The notes under the pieces were generated by a model that saw only the letters and a list, made by a program, of their open reading frames with translations, was not told where the DNA came from and did not search any database. The translations under genes and the position numbers were made by a program. Shown here one piece after another: positions 8,308-15,324 of a stretch of DNA of 17,630 nt. Position 1 is the first letter of the stretch. Every line of letters begins with the position of its first letter. Source of the stretch: an uncultured bacterium (GTDB lineage: Bacteria; Patescibacteriota; Microgenomatia; UBA8517); the NCBI GenBank assembly GCA_937928235.1, contig CALEZE010000116.1, forward strand, positions 1 to 17,630. Direction: 5' to 3'.

Positions 8308-9409
8308 TTAGTTTCTTGTAAACATCCAATGTCTTCTTGGCAGTTTTTTCCCAAGAGAGATTTTTTGTATGAACAAGTCCATTCTTACTTAGCTCCCCCT
8401 GGAACTTTTTGTCCTTCATAAGTTTCTTAATCTTTTCAGTAAAGCTTTTTACGCTTTTGGGGTTAGCAAAAACAGCAACACCTTCGGCAATTTCTACATG
8501 GGCTTGAATTTTGCTTGCCAAAACAGGAGTGCCTACAGCCATTGCTTCCAGTACAGGTAAACCAAAACCCTCGTAGTAAGACGGTTGGCAGTAAAGTGTT
8601 GCCAAGTTATATATTGCAACCAAGTCTTCATCTGGGACAAAACCAAGTCTCATTATCTTTGGGTTCACTCTGAAATGGTCAACCAACTTTTCGTAGTGAG
8701 CAAGTTCTGGGTGGGGAAGGTTGAAAAGAAACCGTATCCAGTCTTGTGGCCCGGAGAGAGTATCAAGACCCATACCTTTGTCCTCAATATCCATGGCTTG
8801 CTTTCCACAAATGACAAGTGCAACATCCGCTTTTTTACAAGCTTTAATGAGTGTTAAAATATTTTTGTTGTAGTTTATATCCCCGACATACAGTACAAAT
8901 TTTTTGGGGAGCTTGTATTTCTTTCTAACTTCTTCCAGTTGGGTCTTTGAATTTATCTTTTTAAATATTGACCTCGCCGCCAAATGAGCCACATGAACCT
9001 TTGTTGGTTTAACGCCCAAGAATCTGCAAATGTCTTTTTTAGAAGTTTCCGAAATTGTAATTACAGCATCAACATTTTTCAGTCTTTGTTTTTGAACAAA
9101 ATAGCGAAACCTACCTTTAATACCGGCTGCATATTGCTCGGGGTAAATAAGGGGGATGGTGTCGTGTATTGTGACAACGCTTTTTTTAGCAACTTTGCTT
9201 ACCGGAAGTGTCACAAAAAAGGGATGGAAGTTTTGGTAGTGGGCTATGTCGTACTTAGAAAGATCTTTTTGAGCAAAATCCACCTCTTCTATCTCTGTGT
9301 TTTTTCCTTTTACTCTTTTAAGAGCATCTAAAAGCTCTCTGGTGTGAACCCCTATCCCTCGTACCTTGTGTCCGCTAGTTAATGGTCCTGTATCAATTGC
9401 TACTCTCAT
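8300..9409 (-). CDS. GT4 family glycosyltransferase
   Basis: A 369-residue GT-B retaining transferase, cytoplasmic. The N-terminal domain shows the glycine-rich GIGVHTRELL (18-27) and the VTIHDTIPL strand-loop (79-87). The donor domain starts near FVLYVGDINYNKN (171-183). EGFGLPVLE (280-288) gives the EX7E motif and GTPVLAS (293-299) follows it. Residues 205-245 form a longer loop than in typical GT4 enzymes, rich in charged and aromatic residues. This is the only gene in the window with a strong ribosome binding site: GGAGG six bases before the ATG at 9409. The start also overlaps the upstream stop as ATGA. The 3' end overlaps the PIG-V-like gene by 8 bases. The sugar is not predictable. Confidence 0.92.
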   Translation of the reverse strand: MRVAIDTGPLTSGHKVRGIGVHTRELLDALKRVKGKNTEIEEVDFAQKDLSKYDIAHYQNFHPFFVTLPVSKVAKKSVVTIHDTIPLIYPEQYAAGIKGRFRYFVQKQRLKNVDAVITISETSKKDICRFLGVKPTKVHVAHLAARSIFKKINSKTQLEEVRKKYKLPKKFVLYVGDINYNKNILTLIKACKKADVALVICGKQAMDIEDKGMGLDTLSGPQDWIRFLFNLPHPELAHYEKLVDHFRVNPKIMRLGFVPDEDLVAIYNLATLYCQPSYYEGFGLPVLEAMAVGTPVLASKIQAHVEIAEGVAVFANPKSVKSFTEKIKKLMKDKKFQGELSKNGLVHTKNLSWEKTAKKTLDVYKKLNE

Positions 9410-10278
9410 TTTTCCCCTCCTCCCCAGTATTTAAAATATGCGATTGGAAAATGTAGCGCTGAAAAGGTTGACCATATAAAACCCCTCATGCCATCCAGTA
9501 TGCCTTTGTGCAAGAAGTATAGTTTCAAGAAAACTATTAAAGGTTTTAATGTTGAATAGTAAAGAAGTTGTAGGGCATTCTTTGGCAAGTTGCCTTTCTT
9601 CATCTGAGAGACAGTAAAGCTTGTATATCTGTTGGCCCGTGACAGATACCTTGAAAAGGTGGGTGAGTCGTGATGTTCCAGGTCGTGGGCTAGCCAAGAC
9701 ACTTTTCCTTCCAACTCAATTTGTTCGTGCACTGACTTAGCTGGAAAGTGTGCTTTGCCGTTTTTGACAAGCCTTATCACTCCATCTGGGTAAACACCTG
9801 CATGAATTAACGGTTCGCCCAAAAACATGTTCCTCCTCGGTATGAAAAATCCGACAACTTCACCTTTCCCTTTACCTATCTCCCCGTCTCTTTCCTCAAT
9901 TAATTTTTGGTGGCGTTCAAACAATTTCATCTTCCTTTTTGGAAGTTTTCTTTTTTTAAGCTCTTCCTCGGTCATATCTATTATTTCCCTTATTTCTTTG
10001 GCCAGTTCCGGGGTAACCCTTTCGTCTGCATCAAGTTGAAGTATCCACTCTCCTTTTGCCTTATCCAAAGCCTTTTGTTTAGTTATATGAAAAACTTCCT
10101 CATGAGGCTCGCTAAAAACTCTCGCCCCATACTTTTTTGCAATCTCACAAGTCTTGTCGGTGGACTCCTCGTCAACAACAACAATGTCATCCGCCAAACC
10201 CTTTACAGAAGCAAGGCATGGCCCAATATTTGCTTCTTCGTTCCTTGTTGCCAACACTACTGATAACTTGTTTTTCAT
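9406..10278 (-). CDS. WaaE-like GT2 family glycosyltransferase
   Basis: A 290-residue GT2 enzyme resembling the WaaE/KdtX branch that adds a hexose to a lipid-linked core. LSVVLATRNEEANIGPCLAS (5-24) and VVVDEESTDKT (33-43) form the nucleotide site, and LDADER (82-87) carries the DXD metal ligands. KSVHEQIELEG (181-191) is the acceptor-side motif seen in this branch. The C-terminus (about 240-285) is hydrophobic and aromatic, suggesting membrane attachment. Residues about 101-140 are a lysine- and glutamate-rich insert between the DXD strand and the VVGFFIPRRN strand. The ATG at 10278 directly abuts the TAA of the upstream GT39 gene without a spacer and lacks a Shine-Dalgarno. The stop overlaps the next start as ATGA. 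The WaaE resemblance is from motifs only; the actual sugar and acceptor are unknown. Confidence 0.88.
   Translation of the reverse strand: MKNKLSVVLATRNEEANIGPCLASVKGLADDIVVVDEESTDKTCEIAKKYGARVFSEPHEEVFHITKQKALDKAKGEWILQLDADERVTPELAKEIREIIDMTEEELKKRKLPKRKMKLFERHQKLIEERDGEIGKGKGEVVGFFIPRRNMFLGEPLIHAGVYPDGVIRLVKNGKAHFPAKSVHEQIELEGKVSWLAHDLEHHDSPTFSRYLSRANRYTSFTVSQMKKGNLPKNALQLLYYSTLKPLIVFLKLYFLHKGILDGMRGFIWSTFSALHFPIAYFKYWGGGEK
9414..9425 (-). promoter_or_regulatory. Strong Shine-Dalgarno for the GT4 gene starting at 9409
   Basis: Read on the minus strand, the bases before the ATG are GGGGAGGAGGGG followed by four A. A perfect GGAGG sits with a six-base spacer. The same bases encode the Gly-Gly-Gly-Glu-Lys end of the upstream GT2 protein. 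No other start in the window has a comparable site. Confidence 0.85.
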
Positions 10279-11937
10279 TTAATTAATCACAACTTTAAAA
10301 TACAGGTGCCCGTTTGTTCCGTAAATCTTTTTAACGACATTAGCTAAGTCCGATATTTCCTCATCAGTCCCGGCAATCACCATATTCCTGTAAGACTCTC
10401 TTATCCTATCCCAGTTATCAATCTCTACAAAGTAATAGTCGTCAAAATGAATAACTGTGGAAAAACCGAATTCGTCCCTGGGTGTTAACGAGTGATCCTT
10501 CTGAAATTCTGCCGGTGGATACTTCAGGTAAAAAAGATAGAGAATATAAGGCTGGTCATATCTGTGGGTGACAACAACTCCTTCATAATCATCTTCCACA
10601 CTAGATGTAAATTCAACCAATTCTTTTACTCCATATTGTGAAGAAAACTTATACTCCTTTGCCATGTGGACCCAGTACATGTGTTGATACCTTGCAAAAT
10701 TCCACACAATAAGGAGGCCTAAAGTAACAACCCCAACCTTCCCTAAAATCTTTTGTGTTTTCTTGTTCTCCAACCAAACTAGAATTGTCTCTAGCCCAAA
10801 AGCCGCCATGACTGTTAGTGGGATTGCCATGTTTTGTGCACGCAAGGCGTGTGGCGATTGAAAAGTTAGCGCGGCGGCGCTTGGTGCAATCAAAAGCCAC
10901 CACAAAAACAGCTTCCAGCCCTTTTGTTCTTTGGTCCCTTTTTTAACGGTTGCAATAGCAAAGAGCCCAACGAGCACCAGCAAAATATCATACAGGTACG
11001 CTTGTCCGGTTTCCGGTACTTTATTGCGTTCTATGTCGTCTCCTGAAAGAAACAGAAATTCTACAGAGTAGTGCTCCGCCCAATTTTGTAAGAAAGCTAG
11101 ACCATAATTAACTGCCTTGTTATGGTAAATCCTTGCCGGAAACGACAAAAAGCTTTCGTGCTGACCTCTTTGTTCATTTATTCTGTTGATTGGCCCATGG
11201 TCTGCGAAAAGACCAACACCGGCTGCCCTTGAAAGAACACTGCCTTGAGTAAGGTCTACAACGAGAGGGGCTAAAAGCAGGGCCCCGATCACAGCGGCAA
11301 CCAGAATATCCTTTGCATGTTGTTTTACTTTTTTTGAATAAATAAGTTTAATTCCCAAGCCAAAAAGCGGGACTATCACTCTGGCAGCGTGATATGCATA
11401 GAGCGAGGCGACAAAAGCTATGGCAGAGAAAATATAAAACTTTCTTAGTTTTGTACTAGTCGCTCTAATGAATAGGTAAACCCCTAGAAGAATAAGGAAG
11501 GTTGCAACATTCACTTCCCATCCACCTCTGGAAAAATGGATATGCCATGGGGAAATGGCGAGAAATAGGGCAGCGATAAGAGCTAGACGCTCTTTTGAAA
11601 AAAGCTCTTTGACTAAAAGATAAATGACATAAATAGAGGCTATCCCTAAAAGTGTCGCTGGCAACCTAACAGCAAGCTCATTAAGACCTAAAAACTTCAC
11701 AAAAGGTAAGACCATGTAAAAGTACAGGCCGGGTTTGTAATCGTTGAAAGACTGAAAATGTATAGGCCAAGGATTACCATGCTCGTCCTTGCCGGTTTCG
11801 AGTAGTGAATAAGCGTTATAGCCAATTGCCGCCTCGTCTGCGTTTAAAGCCGGATAAGTCGTCAACTTATAGAGCCTTAGAATTGACGCAGCTACTATTA
11901 TTAAAAGCAGAATAAGCTTTGAGTACTTCTTTATCAT
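10279..11937 (-). CDS. GT39/ArnT-like polyprenyl-phosphate sugar transferase, array copy 4
   Basis: A 552-residue GT-C membrane transferase that would take a sugar from polyprenyl phosphate at the outer face. After the first helix (about 8-23) comes the exoplasmic loop with D34-E35, the DE pair of PMT and ArnT, then IGYNAYSLLETGKDE (38-52). SPWHIHFSRGGWEVN (129-143) and YHAAR (182-186) are shared with the three upstream paralogs. A loop of about 250-305 ends in HYSVEFLFLSG. About ten membrane helices are followed by an exoplasmic domain (about 421-552) with QYGVKE, YDQPY and PPAEFQK. This copy has no cysteine in the tail. The start at 11937 is an ATGA overlap with the upstream paralog, and the stop abuts the next ATG. 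The gene is intact. Confidence 0.9.
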   Translation of the reverse strand: MIKKYSKLILLLIIVAASILRLYKLTTYPALNADEAAIGYNAYSLLETGKDEHGNPWPIHFQSFNDYKPGLYFYMVLPFVKFLGLNELAVRLPATLLGIASIYVIYLLVKELFSKERLALIAALFLAISPWHIHFSRGGWEVNVATFLILLGVYLFIRATSTKLRKFYIFSAIAFVASLYAYHAARVIVPLFGLGIKLIYSKKVKQHAKDILVAAVIGALLLAPLVVDLTQGSVLSRAAGVGLFADHGPINRINEQRGQHESFLSFPARIYHNKAVNYGLAFLQNWAEHYSVEFLFLSGDDIERNKVPETGQAYLYDILLVLVGLFAIATVKKGTKEQKGWKLFLWWLLIAPSAAALTFQSPHALRAQNMAIPLTVMAAFGLETILVWLENKKTQKILGKVGVVTLGLLIVWNFARYQHMYWVHMAKEYKFSSQYGVKELVEFTSSVEDDYEGVVVTHRYDQPYILYLFYLKYPPAEFQKDHSLTPRDEFGFSTVIHFDDYYFVEIDNWDRIRESYRNMVIAGTDEEISDLANVVKKIYGTNGHLYFKVVIN

Positions 11938-13631
11938 TTTACCGCCAAAATTCTAAACGCTAAGTCTCCGCTTGGGTAATATATTTCGCTAACCAATTCA
12001 AAAGCTTCAGGGTCTTGAGAATCAAGCGGGGGTATACGAATCTCGTCGGCCGCAAAGAGCGTCCCGGTGTCACCCCTATTTACCGTCCAATCGATGGGGC
12101 AAAAACAAATGTTATCAAGTCTCTCCACTTGTCCAACATCTCCTGCCAAAACTTCCCTAAGATTGGCCTGTTTCTGGTATTCCGCTGGGTCGTAGCCTTT
12201 GCCACCTCCATAAAACAAAAAGTAAATGTATGGTTGGCTAAAAGATTGCTGAATCTTTATCTCTTTATAATCATTTTTAATTGGGTCTATCGCTTCAACC
12301 ATTTGTTTATAACCATACTCCCAATACTTGGCGTCCGCTGTGGGTAAATGAACAAACTGAGCATCCAAAAAATAAGCAAGGCTTCCTAGATAAGCTATCG
12401 CCAGAGCAGAAGACCCAGCAAGTTTTGCGAGCTTTCCACTTTCTAGGTACTTTTTTAGTCTAAATAAGCCAAACCCCGCAATAACAACGAGGGGTATAAC
12501 CATGTTAAAACTCCTCACGGCGTGGACCTGGTCCCTTGAAAGCGCAGAGGAAAGTGGCACGAGGAATAACCACAAAAGCAAAAAGGTTTTGGCTCTGCCC
12601 TTGGTCCTCAGAAGTGCTATAAAACCAATGGCTAAGGCAATAACATCTGCTAGTAACATCAAACCCTGGTGGGGGACTGAGTGTCTTGGGTTTTGCCAAT
12701 CCCCTTCGAAGAAAAGAAATCTGGCGGAATAATGGTTAGACCAGCGACCTATTATTCCTCTAGTGAAATTGAGCGCTTCTGAGTGGAATAAATAATAACC
12801 AGGTGTGCCCACATTTTCGTTTCCTTGGTCTAGAAAGTCCTGCAAGTACTTTTCCGGTCTCGGGTAAGAAAATACGCTAAAGACATTAAGTCTCCCTGTC
12901 TTTCCTTGAAACAAACTAAAAATTATTGGCAATGAAACAACCAAACCCAGAAGTGCGGCGGTCGCCACCTTACGGCCATCTTTCTTCACCCAAATCAACA
13001 CTTCTTTTCTATAAGTGACAATTAAAGTCAGCAACACTATCAAAGAGGAAAGCTTAGCGCCTTGGTAAGTTAGAAGTGTGGCAGCCAAAAATACCGCGGA
13101 ATAAACTATGTTCTTTAAGTCTTCTCTTGCTCTTAAGAAGAAATAAATACCTGCCAAGGTAAGCGTTAACGCTAAATTTATTTCCCAAGCGCCTCTGGAA
13201 AAATGAATATGCCAAGGGTTTAGAGCAAGTAAAAGACTGGAAAATATTGCAATAAATCTCCGTTTGTCTGCCGTTTCTTTTTTGAGTAGCTCGCCGACAA
13301 CTTTGTAAAGCAACCGCACTGCCAAAATACCGGCCAGGGCGCTAGGAAGACGAGTTGCAAATTCAGTAAGACCAAAAACCGCTATAGAAGGAACTGCCGT
13401 ATAAATATAAAGTCCGGGTTTGTAATCACCAAAAGACTTAAAAATTAAGGGCAAAAGTTCCCCGTATTCGTCCCTACCCGTTTTTAAAATAGAATAGGCG
13501 TTGTAACCCAAGGCAGTCTCGTCTGGAGTAAGATGCGGCGGGTTCCCTCCTAAATTCCACAGCCTCAAGGCCGTTGCTATAACTAAAATAATCCAGATAG
13601 TATTTTTAACTAGTAGTTTCTTAATTTTCAT
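11934..13631 (-). CDS. GT39/ArnT-like polyprenyl-phosphate sugar transferase, array copy 3
   Basis: A 565-residue paralog of its neighbours. The D37-E38 catalytic pair sits in LTPDETALGYNAYSILKTG (34-52). GDYKPGLYIY (68-77), NPWHIHFSRGAWEIN (138-152) and a later HYSARFLFFEGD loop repeat the family pattern. The exoplasmic tail (about 420-565) carries WEYGYKQ, FSQPYIYFLFY and YDPAEYQK, with an unusual CFC pair at about 509-511. I prefer the ATG at 13631, 11 bases inside the upstream gene, because the protein then starts with lysines and the first helix as in the paralogs; the ATG at 13652 would add seven residues. Neither has a convincing Shine-Dalgarno. The function should match the other copies in chemistry but may differ in acceptor or sugar. 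Confidence 0.9.
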   Translation of the reverse strand: MKIKKLLVKNTIWIILVIATALRLWNLGGNPPHLTPDETALGYNAYSILKTGRDEYGELLPLIFKSFGDYKPGLYIYTAVPSIAVFGLTEFATRLPSALAGILAVRLLYKVVGELLKKETADKRRFIAIFSSLLLALNPWHIHFSRGAWEINLALTLTLAGIYFFLRAREDLKNIVYSAVFLAATLLTYQGAKLSSLIVLLTLIVTYRKEVLIWVKKDGRKVATAALLGLVVSLPIIFSLFQGKTGRLNVFSVFSYPRPEKYLQDFLDQGNENVGTPGYYLFHSEALNFTRGIIGRWSNHYSARFLFFEGDWQNPRHSVPHQGLMLLADVIALAIGFIALLRTKGRAKTFLLLWLFLVPLSSALSRDQVHAVRSFNMVIPLVVIAGFGLFRLKKYLESGKLAKLAGSSALAIAYLGSLAYFLDAQFVHLPTADAKYWEYGYKQMVEAIDPIKNDYKEIKIQQSFSQPYIYFLFYGGGKGYDPAEYQKQANLREVLAGDVGQVERLDNICFCPIDWTVNRGDTGTLFAADEIRIPPLDSQDPEAFELVSEIYYPSGDLAFRILAVK

Positions 13632-15324
13632 AAAGCTCAAATGCTGTCTCATTGTCTAAAAAGTTTACCATTTGGATTAACTCCCAACCCTCTGGAACAT
13701 TCCCCGGGCTGGTAACTAAGAGGCAGCTAAATTCTCCTGGGGAGCACGAAACCACTTCTCCACTTTCTTGATTAAATTCAAAGTTTCCGCTCCCTTCCTC
13801 AACCACCTGCCAATCGTTAATGAAAAAGAACTTATCAAAACTATCCACCCAATACCAACCGGTTTGGTAAAAGCGGTTAAGATTCTCATCTTTCTGGTAC
13901 TCGCTAGGTTCCCACTTAAGGTAAAACAACATAAATTCATGAGGTTCCCCATATTTCTTGGTCATAACAATCTTGTCATATTTTTCGTAGTTCTCTTCGA
14001 TAAACTCGGCAACCTCCCTGTGGCCATATTGCCAACTCCAGGAATACTCACTTGGATAAAGGGTAAAGTAATTCTTGAAATAACTCACCACCGAGAGAGT
14101 TAGCAAAACAAAATAGGTAAAAGCTAACAGTGCTCCAAGAGCTACTTTTTTCTTACTAGCACGAGACCATATGTCTTTTAATCCCAACGCGGTCAAAAAC
14201 ATTAGCACAGGAAGGATTGTTATTGCTCTTAAGACATGTGGCGCTTCTCTTGTAAAGCTTGAGGCAACAGGCCCCAACACAAGCCATGCAAGCAGCAAGC
14301 CCGAAACTTTGTCTCGCTTTTTAAAACAAAGTGCAATGCCCCAAAACAAAAACGGGAAATTAACAAGATAGATTAGTCCAAATCCCGGAGTACTAAACTG
14401 AAAATGGCTTCCTCCTTCAAAAAACAAGAATTCCGGCGAGTAGTGAGAAAGCCAGTTGGCTACAAAAGCATTTCCGAGATAGGTAGCTTTGTTATTTACG
14501 AGCCGGTTAAGTGTTGGGTTCAAACCAGAAAGCCGTCTTGATTCGTTTATTTCTGCAATGGCCCCTTCGTCTAAAACAGTCACCTTTGAATACCTTGCCT
14601 GACCAGTGCTTTGGGCAAGTTGTGCAAACATGGGCGCCAGAAAAATGGTGAGCAATACAATTGCTAAACCTAAGTTTTTGCGATGCTTCTTAAAACCAAG
14701 CTTTAATTCTTTCCAATAAATCACCGCAAGCGACACAAGGATAAGAGGTGTAAAAACGCGAGCAGAATTGTATGTCCAGACAGACAAGCCTAGAAATATA
14801 GCGGACGGTAAATAGTAGATGGTCTTTTTGAGGCCTTTATAAAAGCAATAAATCCCAGCAACTATAAAGAAGAGTGCCAGGTTTGCCTCAAAAGCACCGC
14901 GGGACAGAAAAAAAGTCCAAGGAGAAACTGCAACCAGTAGCGCCGCCAAAAGCGGGGTTACCTTGTCTCTGAAAAATTCTTTGGCAAGAAAGTAGCTAAG
15001 AACTACAGTACCAATACCGGCAAGAATGGATACCAACCTAACGGACAAGGCGTTAAGTCCTAAGAAAAATTCTGAAACTACAGTGAGGTATATATAAACG
15101 GGCAGCTTGTAATCGCCATAAGCTCTAAAAATAATTGGTAAAAAATTCCCCCACTCGTCCTTGCCGGTTTTTAATATGGAATAGGCGTTATACCCGTGGC
15201 TTATCTCATCCCAATTCAAAGAAGGCGGCACCATGGATATTTGAAAAAACCTAAGGACAGAGGCAAGCACTATGATTGCAAGAATAACTTTGTGCTTGCG
15301 GATAATTTTAGTTAGCTTTTGCAT
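13621..15324 (-). CDS. GT39/ArnT-like polyprenyl-phosphate sugar transferase, array copy 2
   Basis: A 567-residue member of the tandem array. D39-E40 in LNWDEISHGYNAYSILKTG (37-55) is the expected catalytic loop, followed by GDYKLPVYIY (70-79). SPWTFFLSRGAFEAN (134-148) lacks the histidines that copies 1, 3 and 4 have after the tryptophan. YNSARV and HYSPEFLFFEGG follow. The tail (about 415-567) contains WQYGHRE, YGEPHEFMLFYLKWEPSEYQ and two cysteines seven residues apart (about 527 and 534). The ATG at 15324 overlaps the upstream stop by 17 bases; an in-frame ATG at 15345 would add seven residues and cannot be excluded. The 3' end overlaps copy 3 by 11 bases. Nothing suggests decay. Confidence 0.9.
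   Translation of the reverse strand: MQKLTKIIRKHKVILAIIVLASVLRFFQISMVPPSLNWDEISHGYNAYSILKTGKDEWGNFLPIIFRAYGDYKLPVYIYLTVVSEFFLGLNALSVRLVSILAGIGTVVLSYFLAKEFFRDKVTPLLAALLVAVSPWTFFLSRGAFEANLALFFIVAGIYCFYKGLKKTIYYLPSAIFLGLSVWTYNSARVFTPLILVSLAVIYWKELKLGFKKHRKNLGLAIVLLTIFLAPMFAQLAQSTGQARYSKVTVLDEGAIAEINESRRLSGLNPTLNRLVNNKATYLGNAFVANWLSHYSPEFLFFEGGSHFQFSTPGFGLIYLVNFPFLFWGIALCFKKRDKVSGLLLAWLVLGPVASSFTREAPHVLRAITILPVLMFLTALGLKDIWSRASKKKVALGALLAFTYFVLLTLSVVSYFKNYFTLYPSEYSWSWQYGHREVAEFIEENYEKYDKIVMTKKYGEPHEFMLFYLKWEPSEYQKDENLNRFYQTGWYWVDSFDKFFFINDWQVVEEGSGNFEFNQESGEVVSCSPGEFSCLLVTSPGNVPEGWELIQMVNFLDNETAFELYEN

Noticed and set aside
9907..10263. Plus-strand frame of 118 codons
   Set aside because: It is antisense to the nucleotide-binding half of the WaaE-like GT2, and the opposite strand explains the sequence fully.
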